64,000 nt of DNA from Wolfiporia cocos. Lineage: Eukaryota; Basidiomycota; Agaricomycetes; Polyporales; Phaeolaceae. The stretch covers positions 2,046,001-2,110,000 of the forward strand of contig JACCLO010000006.1 of assembly GCA_029448655.1 (NCBI GenBank), in the 5' to 3' direction. Position numbers and translations under genes: made by a program. This document shows positions 1 through 9,670 of this stretch, piece after piece. Below the pieces are notes generated by a model, which was given only the letters and a program-made list of their open reading frames with translations, made no database searches and was not told the origin of the DNA. The stretch's first letter is position 1, and each line of letters starts with the position of its first letter.

Positions 1-1
1 T

Positions 2-655
2 TTCCGGGAGGATCCTCGAACCGGGGTTCCCGTGCCGTTCTATGCGAACACCATGACATTTCCGGATGGGCCCGCCGCACAACCGCCTGTCTACACATCC
101 TCTAGTATCGATCCGCATCTTGAGAATGGGCGCGACGACGACGACGACAACGACGATCGAGACGTTGAACCGGAGATCGGACGCATGTCCGTGCCGCCAG
201 AGCAGAACGATGCAGGGCCAGCAAACAATGCCGCGCCTGCTTCCACGCAGTATAACGTTCCTGCGCCGGCACCACTAGGCGGCGACCGCGATTACGCTCC
301 ACAATTACCCCGATACGCGCCCCCATCGAGAAAATCGGTCCCGCCAACTCGGGTGACGTACGCGCCTCCGGCTGCCCCAGCTGACTCTCGCGCAGAGCAG
401 ACGGTGCAGGCGCTTGACCGGCTCACGGCCGTCACGCAGTCGCTCGTGCAGGAATGTGCCGCACTCACGCAGCTGCTGCGTGCGGAGCAGGCGGAACGGA
501 GGGCACGGTCGGAGCATGCAGGCCCGCGGGAGGACGGCATGAACCGGAAGGAGAAGGCCGCGTTGGCTACAGAAATGCTGGGCAACGGGGACGTCGGGGA
601 CGAGGTGCGGAAGGCGGCCGCGGACTACCTCAAGAGATTGTTCATGAGCGGTTAA
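2..655 (+). CDS. C-terminal part of an unrecognised coiled-coil protein (5' end outside window)
   Basis: The frame is open from the window edge to the TAA at 653-655, so this is the 3' end of a gene that starts upstream. No ATG is needed inside the window. The visible part is hydrophilic and low in complexity. It has an Asp/Asn run encoded by GAC repeats (about nt 137-160), then a Pro/Ala-rich stretch, then a helical segment with heptad-like Leu/Ala spacing (about nt 395-500) that looks like a coiled coil. A short basic/acidic tail ends in KRLFMSG. I do not recognise the family. A nuclear or cytoplasmic scaffold or regulator is possible, but that is a guess. Confidence 0.6.
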   Translation, partial: FREDPRTGVPVPFYANTMTFPDGPAAQPPVYTSSSIDPHLENGRDDDDDNDDRDVEPEIGRMSVPPEQNDAGPANNAAPASTQYNVPAPAPLGGDRDYAPQLPRYAPPSRKSVPPTRVTYAPPAAPADSRAEQTVQALDRLTAVTQSLVQECAALTQLLRAEQAERRARSEHAGPREDGMNRKEKAALATEMLGNGDVGDEVRKAAADYLKRLFMSG

Positions 656-2083
656 GGGACGGATCAATCCAGGATACCATCGACAGGTCAAGGCTTGTGG
701 AGAACATTTGCTCGATATCATAGCAATTTTTGTCTGCTCTAACATGTATCTGTATAGCGGCGGCTCGCGCCACTTGCGGACCTTGCAGGCTGTAGTGTCG
801 GCATGCGGCCAACGTTGGTAATGAAGATTATCACTCACTCACGCCCTGCCTTCCCGATGGACTATGCTAGATGTCTGGGGCCACTCATTTCTGATGCTGC
901 TCGCCTGTTAGCTCGACGACTTACGCGCTTGCAGCGGCATATTGACAAACGAGAGCGTCGTCCGTCCGGCCCATCTGTACACCGGACTCGGGGGTGTGTC
1001 GCCCCAATAGTTTGTGGTATCAGTCTTGACGTGCATCACGTACTAACGTTGCCATCCGACGGCCCTCCCCACCAGACCAGTTCGCTGATCTTGGAAGTCG
1101 TCTCGAACTCGGACGCTCCCAGTCTCGTTGTCAAAATTGGTTCTGTTCCTTACTCTGCTCGATATCATCGGTGGTTTACCTGACAAATGCGCCCGCCCGG
1201 GTTGCCGTATACGCTTCTGATACCCCATCGTTCGGCACACTCTGCAGCCTGCAATGTCAATTCTGGTTTGCCAAATATGCGTGCGCAAATCCTGGCTGCC
1301 GCGGAGCATTTCCACCTCTCTGCAGATTGGCGCAACGTCGTTTTGACAGGCAGGATGGCCAAGGCAGCCATGCGCCACCAGAGTGGAAGATGGCTGCTCG
1401 CGGAGGCGATCGAGCTTACAAGCACCCTGGCCCTGACAGACCGCCCGTTATGGAGTTCCTCATCAGGCAAAATCTGCTACCACCTGTAGGGTGTCTTCAC
1501 ATCTCGCCCTTTACATAAATGCGCCGCTCTCCCCCCGGCGATGGCCCTGCCCTCCTGCGTAGTAACTACCATGGCGGCTGGTGTACCTTCGTATTCTTCT
1601 GGCCAGGCAGCGTTCGGGACGCTGCGCATCTCTGAGCAGGTATTTTGGGCGCACAGAGCGGACGACACTCCATCTGCACGGGACAAACCAGCGCAGCACC
1701 AGAGTAACCCGAGGAAGGTCAGGGTGACTGGCTACAATCAGCACGCGACCACTGCCCTCAGAGCGTCCAATAACAATAGGGGCGACGTTCTGGAGGTACC
1801 CTGGAACGAGTCGGACAACGTCGTGAGTATTGCAGTGCTGGACCCCGTGCAGGGCCTCAATAGTTCTAGATGCGGGTCATGAAGCGTCTTGAGGACAAGC
1901 TGTGCATACCTGTGATGTACTGGGTACGTCCAGACTTCGCCATGTCTCACCGGAAGACCGGAAGAGGACTGAATGTATGGACAGCGCCTCGCAGGCGATG
2001 GTGTCGTGCTCGACCCCTCCACTTTGGCGAGCACCCATCGCCTCTTCGTGTCGAATACTACCGTCGGTGACTAATGCGCTCAC
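656..2083. other. Intergenic, no supported gene
   Basis: 1.4 kb between two plus-strand genes. Open frames up to about 126 codons exist on both strands. None shows a recognisable domain, splice structure or codon bias like the neighbours. A 5' exon of the next gene could lie near the right end. Confidence 0.5.
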
Positions 2084-3105
2084 ATGCCTCGCTGCCTATT
2101 CTTGCTCACACCGCAATGTCAATCAGATCTTGTCCTATTGCCCACGACCGCGATAGACGAATACCTCGCACAGTACGGGAAGCGGCACGAGTGGAGGGCG
2201 CTCGCCCCAGGTGTGACGGATTCATCCGATCTACGCGAACGCGCAGCGGCATTCTTCAATCTGCTGAGTCCTGTGGCGTCGGACGCGTGGCCGGTGTACA
2301 TCCAACAGCGCACGCACGCGGAGGCCATGCTCCGGAAGCGACTTGACCAGTATGCGGGCGAGCCCCTCGACCCACTGCTCGTGCAGATCCGCGCGGGTGT
2401 CGAAGCTGTTCTTGCATCCACCAAATTAGCGCCTTCCGAGCAGGCAGCCGTTGCGGACGGCGTCATTCCGCTGCACCTCGAGCTGATCGAGGCTGGCGAA
2501 TCTGTGTGTACCGTCAGACGTTAGAATACACCCATTGCTCACGACAGACGCCACAGACGGAAGTCATGGGCGACGCCGAGGTGCTGACGCGCATATACTC
2601 GCCAGCGTCACCCGCCGCGATCGACGTCCACTTCGCATACTGCCGCGCAGCAGGCGCACACACGACCGACTACGCGCTGCGCGTCATGTACCGCGTGTAC
2701 ACGCCACTCGCGCGCCCGGCCATGGAGCGCCGCGACTTCAGCCCGCGCGCGGGGCAGAACGGGTGGCAGGCGCTCTTCGCTCTGGGGATCTGCGACACGA
2801 TCGACGAGCGGGGGTACGACGACACGGAGTGCGATAATGCCTGGGGGCCGTCGCCCGCGGAGGTACAGCGGCTGCATCGCGTGCTGTTTGGCGAGGGTGC
2901 CCCTGCGAGCAAGGTAGGTACGGTGGAGATGGTGCGCTTGCTCATGGCGGCGGTGGGGCTCCCTTTCCACGTTAAGAGCGAGGGGGGTGGAGGTGATGAA
3001 CAGGACGACAAATCCCACATTCTGTGGGCGATTAATGATTGTGAATGGTTGGGCTGGAGCGTTAGAGCAGCTTGCGGGGTGCCGCTTCGTGCGGACGCCG
3101 AATGA
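2084..3105 (+). CDS. Conserved-looking hypothetical protein, 2 exons
   Basis: Exon 1 is 2084-2503 and exon 2 is 2548-3105. They are joined across a 44-nt GT-AG intron that keeps phase 0, giving 325 aa. Dense acidic and aromatic residues, the absence of stops across the join and GC-rich third positions support real coding. Exon 1 is helical and Ala/Leu-rich. Exon 2 has a Gly-rich patch and a Trp-rich end (around the sequence ILWAINDCEWLGW). There is no signal peptide, membrane span or motif that I recognise. The first ATG at 2084 is followed by a hydrophobic run that may not be coding, and a different upstream exon is possible. The gene converges on the LysM gene downstream. Confidence 0.55.
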
Positions 3106-3518
3106 ATGGGAGGGATGATGCTGGTCATCATTACCAGACGTCTCAAGGAGGAGAATATTGGACCCCGTGTCCATGGTCAGATCTCTGTGTATCAGTGCGC
3201 ATGTATAATTTGCTGTGTATAAGTCGCTTGTGTTCATGTAAATTGCTGCGTATCGATAAAGCAGATAACGATGGGTTGTTTTGGTTCCAATCGCGGGTGC
3301 ACAAGCAGAGGACGTACTCTGTTACCTGTCAATCCACATCCATCCCACATCCATCCCACATCCATTATTGATACAGATATTACCAAGTTGCGTGTAAAAT
3401 TGGATAGAGGTATCCGCATCAAGACCTGCGCCATCCAGAAAATCTACACATGTGTTCTAAAACTACAAACATCAGTCCCCTAATAAAATATTAACAAATC
3501 GTACCAGTGCGGAAATGT
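3106..3518. other. Convergent intergenic region
   Basis: About 410 bp between the 3' ends of the hypothetical gene and the LysM gene. It contains AT-rich 3'-end sequence (AATAAAATATT near 3482) and a short tandem repeat annotated separately. No gene is seen. Confidence 0.6.
3335..3365. repeat. 11-nt tandem repeat, about 2.8 copies
   Basis: The unit CACATCCATCC is repeated in direct tandem with a truncated last copy. It is a simple minisatellite in intergenic DNA. Confidence 0.85.
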
Positions 3519-4634
3519 CTATCGCTGCCAATCCCACCAAGCTTTCCGAGCTTTCTCCGCCCCCGTCCGAGCGATTGTACGCCAACGGTCTTGGAGGTAC
3601 GGAAACGTCGGGATAGCAACACCGCGTCCTTCTCTCCTCTCTCGCTGTTCCCACTCCTCATCATCCAAATAGCGGTCCACGGCACGCGCTTCCAGGCTGC
3701 CCTGGGCCTCAGCACCCAAGCTCGAGCCAGAGACGTGCCGCTTCCTCAGCGTGTCCGCGCGCTTCCCCCCGGCGCTCTCAAACGACGACTTGTCCACATG
3801 TATGTGGGCATCGTCAGAGTTCTCATCCAGGTCAGCGACAGCGACGTATGCGCGCGCGACACGCCAGTCATGCTCTTTCGTAAGCGTTCGCAGCCGCTGC
3901 TCCGCGCGCTGCCGCGCTATCCGCGACTTATGTGCTGCCTCCTCCTCCGCTGACGGACGATGCGAGTCCACGGCAGAGGAGGAGACAGAGGAGGGGATAA
4001 CGAGGAAGGAGCGCGTGTGCAGGAGGTGCGGGGTGGTACGGAGCGTGCTCGGCAGGAGGCCGTTCAGGCGGCAGAGGGCGCGGCCGTCGACACCGAGCTT
4101 GAGCGCAATGCCGATGAGGGTGTCATCTGGCTTTATGTAGTAGCGCGGAGGCGTCCCGTTAGGCTGGACGAGATCCGTAGAGGACGCCTGGTGATCTGGC
4201 TCGGGCTGCTTCGCCAGCCCCGGATGTGCGTCGGCATATGCGGGGGGAGGCGTGGCAGGGGCAGGAGACTCCTCCTCTGAGTCGGAGGGCGTCTCGTTGT
4301 CTCGCTCGTCCGCGTCATCGTCACCCAGTACGAAGACGTCCTGATCCCGCACCGCCCCGTCGACGTTCGGACGGGTGTTGCTGACGGCACCCAAGGGCTT
4401 CCCGCCACTCGAGTTCGGAAATCGCACGCTGACGGCACCGGCACCCCCTAGACAGTGCAGACATGGGTTGTACCTCGTCAGACGTGGGTTTGCCTGCACG
4501 CATCGGGGGCAGATCGGGCGGCGGCAGCAGGGGGTCATGAAGAGATCGCTGCTGGCCTCAGCGGACATGCGGGGAGGAAGTGAGCATGAGCACGCTAGAC
4601 ATAGAGCTGTCTCAGTATTGAAAGTGCGCGACAT
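3519..4634 (-). CDS. Intracellular LysM-domain protein with N-terminal Cys-rich zinc-ribbon/RING-like region
   Basis: Single intronless frame of 371 aa. Residues 12-61 hold nine Cys (C12, C15, C17, C36, C37, C42, C45, C58, C61) arranged like a zinc-binding ribbon. An acidic Ser/Pro-rich linker follows, including a run of Asp near 104-110. Residues about 164-214 form one LysM domain (YYIKPDDTLIGIALKLGVD through the Leu/Ile-Pro end). The C-terminal third is basic, helical and Trp-rich. There is no signal peptide, so unlike secreted LysM effectors this protein is probably cytosolic or nuclear, and the LysM may not bind chitin. Fungal proteins of this layout are known but have no settled function. 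The start ATG at 4634 is the first in frame and puts the Cys cluster at the N terminus. Confidence 0.85.
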   Translation of the reverse strand: MSRTFNTETALCLACSCSLPPRMSAEASSDLFMTPCCRRPICPRCVQANPRLTRYNPCLHCLGGAGAVSVRFPNSSGGKPLGAVSNTRPNVDGAVRDQDVFVLGDDDADERDNETPSDSEEESPAPATPPPAYADAHPGLAKQPEPDHQASSTDLVQPNGTPPRYYIKPDDTLIGIALKLGVDGRALCRLNGLLPSTLRTTPHLLHTRSFLVIPSSVSSSAVDSHRPSAEEEAAHKSRIARQRAEQRLRTLTKEHDWRVARAYVAVADLDENSDDAHIHVDKSSFESAGGKRADTLRKRHVSGSSLGAEAQGSLEARAVDRYLDDEEWEQRERREGRGVAIPTFPYLQDRWRTIARTGAEKARKAWWDWQR

Positions 4635-4742
4635 AATTGAATGAGCGGAAGAGTGGCAAGGAGTGAAATACAGTCAGAGAGGAAACCCGAGTCGATCAAT
4701 CCGTAACCCGAGAAAGATGATCGATATCGGGTAAGCACTCCG

Positions 4743-4757
4743 GCACGTGTTTCCAGC
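4743..4757. repeat. Left copy of 15-bp direct repeat (target-site duplication)
   Basis: GCACGTGTTTCCAGC is found here and again at 6641-6655 in the same orientation. The two copies bracket the retroposon-like element exactly, which is the signature of a target-site duplication. Confidence 0.85.
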
Positions 4758-4778
4758 GAGAGAGAGAGAGAGAGAGAA
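4757..4778. repeat. (GA)n microsatellite, 3' tail of the retroposon
   Basis: About 11 GA dinucleotides. Read on the minus strand it is a (TC)n tail following an AATAAA-like signal. It sits directly against the left target-site duplication, where a retroposon's simple-sequence tail is expected. Confidence 0.85.
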
Positions 4779-5647
4779 ATTTATTACACGCCGGCAGTAA
4801 CGTTACGTAAACACAAGCGTGGGCTCGGGGGCCGAAGTAGGGTGGAATGGTAGAAAAAGGTTGAAGCGGAAAGAGAAGTTACGTCTGACAGTATCGTGGT
4901 GTAGTAAGATGGGATGTGGTAGGAGGGGGTGGAGCGTGACATGGGAAGGTGAGTGTTAAGCATGAAACTCGGGTAAAACGACTTTGACGTGGTGGCCGAA
5001 TAAGGAGAGGTTTTGTTGGTTGTAGAGGAGTTGTAAGGCTTGGGTGGATTGTTCATCGTCAATGATGTGGAAAGTGAATGAGGCGATATTTTTGGGTTTC
5101 TTCGTCTTCCAGCAAGGGAAGCGTGCGATGGTAAAAGGGTGTTGGGAGTAGGTGGTAATGGCAAGATAGTTGATGTCGGTTAACCCTTTCCAGAGTTCAC
5201 ATAGAAGGGTGGTGGATGTGTGGATGGGTTGGTCGGGTTGAGGGCGACAAGGGACGTCATCAATTTGAATAATGACGACGTTTTGGCCGGGTTTGGCGAT
5301 GGTGGGGAGTGTTGGGAGAAGTGGTAAGACGGGGTTGTCGGGTAGGGATTCTCCATTGGAGGGGTCGGGGATGGGTTCCCCAACGATGTTGACAAGGGAA
5401 GGTATGGGAAGTGAGTTGTAGACGGGCGAGGATTGTGCCCAGGGTGCTAGGTAGGGTTTGTATGAGGGTGAAGGTGGGGTGGTGGGGTGTGGCGGTGGCG
5501 TTGGCATTGGTGGATAGGTGCTTTGGTGTTCGAGGTAGTGTTTGAGTTCGGTTGGGTCGATCGGGGATGAGGATTGTGCGTTGAGGATGTAGTGGATTTT
5601 GCATAAGGCGTCACAGGTAATTGAGTGTAGCCCGGAGTTACAGTGTA

Positions 5648-5861
5648 GAGTTTCAGTCAATTATCTTAATCTGCCAACTGCCCTTCGCTTAAGAAATCGC
5701 AGTTGCGAGCTAGGTTTGCACGCAGATTAATCTGCTAACTGCGGCAGATTAATCTACTGTGACAATAAAATGGTACATCCCGGATTCGAACCAAGGACCT
5801 TAGCGCAGATGAGAATAACAGCATCGCAGCGTAATTAGCCGACTGAGCCATTGTGGCAACA
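5648..5861 (+). repeat. Left terminal inverted-repeat arm
   Basis: Reverse complement of 6145-6357 with scattered substitutions and small gaps near the inner end. It contains the palindromes at 5722-5735 and 5744-5757. Confidence 0.85.
5772..5854 (-). other. tRNA-like sequence in left arm
   Basis: On the minus strand it has an A-box match (TGGCTCAGTCGG, 5839-5850) and a perfect B-box (GGTTCGAATCC, 5782-5792) with a pairable T arm. The acceptor stem does not close over seven pairs and no clean anticodon arm can be drawn, so it is a tRNA-derived module or relic rather than a tRNA gene. Confidence 0.6.
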
Positions 5862-6144
5862 GGTACCACTGACCAATAAAAATATATATAACGCAAATTT
5901 TACACACAATTTTCGCAAATCATCAAGGCAACCAACTGCTCCAACAAGCATACAGAAATCAACGATAGTGGTAGCTTGATTTACCATGCTTGACCTTGAG
6001 CAACTCACCATGGTAAAGCTGAATACACTGGAATCACAGGTCTTTAGAGGCAGATTCATTTGTATTTGTGTTATGGAAGATGTTAAACTGCGAAAATGAA
6101 GTTTACAAAATACTCTATATATTGCTTAAAATGGGGGCAACATC

Positions 6145-6357
6145 AGTTGCACCGTAGCTCAGTTGGCTAATTACGCTGCGATGCTGTTATTCTCATCTGT
6201 GCTAAGGTCCTTGGTTCGGATCCGGGATGTGCCATTTTATTGTCACAGTAGATTAATCTGCCGCAGTTAGCAGATTAATCTGCGTGCAAACCTAGCTCGC
6301 AACTGCGATTTCTTAAGCGAAGGGCAGTTGGCAGATTAAGATAATTGACTGAAACTC
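6145..6357 (-). repeat. Right terminal inverted-repeat arm
   Basis: Inverted match to 5648-5861. It contains the palindromes at 6248-6261 and 6270-6283. Confidence 0.85.
6150..6232 (+). other. tRNA-like sequence in right arm
   Basis: Mirror copy of the left-arm module. A-box TAGCTCAGTTGG is at 6155-6166 and the B-box (6213-6223) has one A-to-G change (GGTTCGGATCC). Both modules read outward from the element centre. Confidence 0.6.
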
Positions 6358-6640
6358 TACGAGAGACATCTCCAAGTAGTAGCTGAAGGTGAGTGGGGTT
6401 GGATGACATGGCATCAACGCCATGGGAGAGCGCGGTGATTACGTGGCTTGCCTGTGCCTTCCACATAGGGAGGTTGTTGGCGGTGGTTTGGGATTTGTAG
6501 GCATGGAAAATGCCTTGAGCTGATTGAAATAGGAGTTCGAATGCGAGGGGGGCACCGGTGGAGACTGGTACGGACATGTTGGGGTAGAACGGGAGGACAG
6601 TATTGGTGGTTTATTTGAGCGTCTAACTGGGTGGTGGTGT

Positions 6641-6655
6641 GCACGTGTTTCCAGC
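6641..6655. repeat. Right copy of 15-bp direct repeat (target-site duplication)
   Basis: Identical to 4743-4757. Confidence 0.85.
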
Positions 6656-6901
6656 ATGTCCCAGGCGGTTGGCCATATACAGCGAACTTGTAGCACATAG
6701 CTAACAGCAGTCTGCAGAGAGTGCAGTCTACAAACAAGAAGGATTCGGAAAGCTCACATTACATATATACTGAGGGTGTACGTGCACATGTGAGTTCCCT
6801 TTTCAAGCCTCATTGGTCCGGGTGAGTTTGACTGGGATCCAACATGCTTGCTTACCCCGGGACTCTTCCATGCTGCAGTAAGGCTGGCGCAATATAGCTC
6901 G

Positions 6902-6910
6902 CATATAAGT
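6902..6910 (+). promoter_or_regulatory. TATA-like box of the secreted nuclease gene
   Basis: CATATAAGT lies about 40 nt before the ATG at 6949. That is close for a TATA box, so the 5' UTR would be very short. Confidence 0.4.
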
Positions 6911-6948
6911 CCGCGGGCTTGCACCCGAGCTCTGTCGTGAAGGGCATC

Positions 6949-9526
6949 ATGTTGCTATTCAGCGCCGCGCCCTTGGGCGTATTCATTGCATCGTTACCTG
7001 CATCCTGGGCAGTCAGTATTGCGGAAATCCAAGGAGTATCGTTTCAGTCGCCTTACGCAGGTCAACTGGTCCATGATGTTACCGGAATAGTTACAGCCAA
7101 GGTGAGTGATTCCTAATTCCGTACCAAGTGCAAGCCGTCGGAGGGAGGCCGTATGAAGTGTGGCGTCTTTTTGAGTTGTGAGCTTTAGCCTCAGTCCACT
7201 TGCATTCACCTATGCCGATCATACTGTACCCACCTGCCATAATGTAAATGTGATAGGCTGCTTGTCACTTCTCAGAGTTCCTGCGAGGTCTGGCAAGTAC
7301 TAAGCAGCTCTACCAATATCGCGTCTGCGTCTTTGCTACAACACACATCAATTTGACTCATGCCAATGATTACATAGGACCGGTACGGCTTATGGATCTC
7401 CGGGGAGCCTTCCCCTGATCCGAGGGTCTCAACTGGATTGCGCATATACGGCTCCTCTTCAATTAGGTCTGTCATGGTCGGAGACCTGATCTCCCTCTCG
7501 GGGCGCGTAACAGAATACCGGCCGAAGTACGCCCCCAATGATCTGTTCCTTACTGAACTCGACCTCCTGCGTGACATTGTCATTCATTCGCATGACAACG
7601 TCGTCGAGCCGCTCGTCCTGGGCCGTGACCGAATTCCGCCTACTGGCCAGCTCTCCGCAGCTGACAAGGGCCCGGACGGCTGGCTGTCCGTGCCGAACAA
7701 TGTTACCCTGCTCGAGTCCCTGAATGCCACACTGCAGCCGGACGTATATGCGCTCGACTTCTGGGAAAGCTTGGAAGGGCGGCTGGTGACAATCCCGAAT
7801 CCTGTGGCAGCGGGCTTCCCCAACCGGTTCGGGTCCGCGTGGGTGTATGGTGACTGGCCTATGGTCGGGAAGAACTCGCGTGGCGGCCTGACCCTGACGT
7901 CCTCTGGTGAGTGGTCGCAATCCTGTGACGTTGACCTTGGCGGTGAACGGATGTATGTGCAGCGAATGGTGCACCTGACGCACATGGAGGGGCTGTACTC
8001 ATTGGGCATCCCCTGGACGGTACTCGCAATCCGCGGACAGCAATGGGTGTGATGCTGAGCGATATCACTGGAATTGTGACCTACCAGGTGTGTTCAGCTA
8101 CGCAGGTCCACGAAATCATAAATGAATTCCCGAAAAACTCCAGTACGGCAACTATCACGTCCTTCCGTTCACGGCATTCAACACCACCTCAGTGCCGAAA
8201 GAGGAAGTATCTCCAGTGACATTCACGTCTTCTCATCCGTGCGAGGTGACGTTCGGAGACTACAACGTAAGTCCCATCGTTCCCCCCTTCTGTCCCTTCG
8301 CAGTACTCACTCTACACGTACAGGTGGAGAACATGGGCCCACGCTCGCACCACCTGCATACTGTGGCAGAGCACATTGTACACTACCTCAATACGCCAGA
8401 CATCGTATTCGTGCAGGAGATCCAAGACGACTCAGGGACGAAGGACGACGGCGTCGTTTCTGCGAACAAAACGCTGAGCACACTAACACGAGCGATTGCG
8501 ACCGCAAGCAAGGGTAAGGTGCATTATGACTTCGCTAATGTGGAGCCGGAGAACAACATGGACGGCGGGCAACCTGGGGGCAATATTCGCGTTGCGTACT
8601 TGTAAGTGTATTTATCTATTTTATACATGCATAGTCGTTGACGGACTTTGCAGGTGGCGTCCAGACAAAGTGTCTCTTGTGCCAGGCTCGCCGATAGGCA
8701 ACGCCACTCAAGCCACTCAGGTCCAAGTTGACAGATCTGGAAAGCTCGCTTTGAGGTACTGGCTCTATCGTCTGCAACGACTTACTACTGATTGTCGGGT
8801 ATAGTTACAATCCTGGACGCATCGACCCTACCCATCCAGCGTGGATTGAGGCTCGCAAGCCCATCGCTGCGGCATGGCAGACGTCGTCCGGAGACCGTTT
8901 CTTCACCGTGAACGTCCACTACAACTCGAAGCGCGACAGCTCTTCAACGCATGGTGATGCACGCCCACCTGTCAATGGACGGAATGCTCACCGGGCAACA
9001 CAAGTCGACGTCACTGCAGTAAGTAGTCCCCTTGCAGTGCAGACATAAAGGTGCTCACGCATAACGTCGCTCAGACATTCGTTAAGTCTGTCCTCGATTA
9101 CGATGCTAATGCGAGTGTCGTTGTAGGCGGGGACATGAACGAGTACATCCAGACTCGATCGGTGTTCGTGTCCTTTGAGGGCTTGCTCACAGACATCAAC
9201 GAGGTCGCTGGTGTGCCCCCGCAGGAGAGGTATACGTATGTCTTCGACCAGAACACACAAGAGATCGACCACATCTTCGTATCTGACGCCGTTGCTGCAC
9301 GCGGAGCTAGTGTTGAGCACGTGCACATCAACACATGGGCGGAGAGCACAGGTGCGCAGGCCAGCGACCATGACCCAAGCGTTGTGAAGGTCTGGGTCTG
9401 CGCGCAGGAGATGCACGAGCAGCCTGAAAGTAAGTCTTCGGAGAATCCTGCTGGCGCTGTCATTGATGAACTTGCGTAGATCTGTACGACAATGGTTATC
9501 TCACGAATGAACAGACTGTCTTGTGA
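6949..9526 (+). CDS. Secreted endonuclease/exonuclease/phosphatase-family nuclease (ExeM/DNase I-like)
   Basis: Nine exons: 6949-7101, 7378-7906, 7963-8087, 8144-8266, 8324-8601, 8654-8755, 8805-9018, 9075-9429, 9480-9526 (641 aa). Residues 1-22 form a signal peptide starting MLLFSAAPLGVF. The next block (SIAEIQGVSF...GQLV) is the N-terminal module of extracellular nucleases, and the middle matches their OB-like region. Catalytic-domain motifs: N313 and E342 (VFVQEIQDD), D528/N530 (GGDMNEY), D573-H574 (IDHIF) and D606-H607-D608 (SDHDPS). These are the metal-binding and catalytic residues of the DNase I fold. The likely role is hydrolysis of extracellular DNA or phosphodiesters for nutrient scavenging. 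Intron 1 is long for this locus (276 nt). It converges on the small gene at 9671. Confidence 0.92.
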
Positions 9527-9670
9527 ATTCATGTATAATACATTTCAAGTGATAAATGCCGTATGAAGCTGTACTTTACGCAAGATGATTATGGACACGG
9601 CACACTTCCGATAGCTAGTTATTTAGAAACCCGCTCGACAGTTTACTTCGCCACCCTCAGGAAGATAGCA

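Larger units (their letters stand above)
5648..6357. mobile_element. 710-bp non-autonomous element with about 210-bp terminal inverted repeats
   Basis: The ends are GAGTTTCAGTCAATTATC and its complement, and the inverted match continues for about 210 bp with few differences. TA flanks both sides (5646-5647 and 6358-6359), the target duplication of Tc1/mariner-type transposons. The 280-bp centre is AT-rich and encodes no transposase, so this resembles a MITE. Unusually, each arm contains a tRNA-like sequence with A- and B-box promoter matches, and two copies of the palindrome GCAGATTAATCTGC or a one-base variant. Confidence 0.75.
4956..6577 (-). pseudogene. Interrupted element-encoded reading frame (ORF1-like)
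   Basis: The 5' part (6577 to about 6360) encodes some 73 residues beginning MSVPVSTGAPLAFELLFQ. The 3' part (about 5646 to 4956) encodes about 230 residues with a Pro-rich middle and a C-terminal alpha/beta-looking region ending HHVKVVLPEFHA. A 710-bp inverted-repeat element separates them. If that element and one TA are removed, the two parts still differ by one reading-frame step, so either an indel or a missed intron remains. No CCHC knuckle, RT or RNase H motif is visible. Family unknown; a nucleic-acid-binding ORF1 role is inferred only from the retroposon context. Confidence 0.55.
4758..6640 (-). mobile_element. Retroposon-like element, one degraded frame, nested insertion inside
   Basis: The element lies between perfect 15-bp direct repeats (4743-4757 and 6641-6655). 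On the minus strand it starts near 6640, opens a reading frame at 6577, and ends with AATAAA-like sequence plus a (TC)n tail. Long target-site duplications and a simple-repeat 3' tail are hallmarks of target-primed reverse transcription, so a non-LTR retroposon or LINE-mobilised sequence is the best reading. Without the nested 710-bp insertion it is about 1.17 kb. I see no reverse transcriptase or endonuclease domain, so it is non-autonomous or an ORF1-only type. Its minus-strand coding sequence is C/A-rich and unlike the neighbouring genes. Confidence 0.7.

Noticed and set aside
5772..6232. Two functional tRNA genes in the inverted-repeat arms
   Set aside because: A- and B-boxes match, but the acceptor and anticodon stems do not fold properly.
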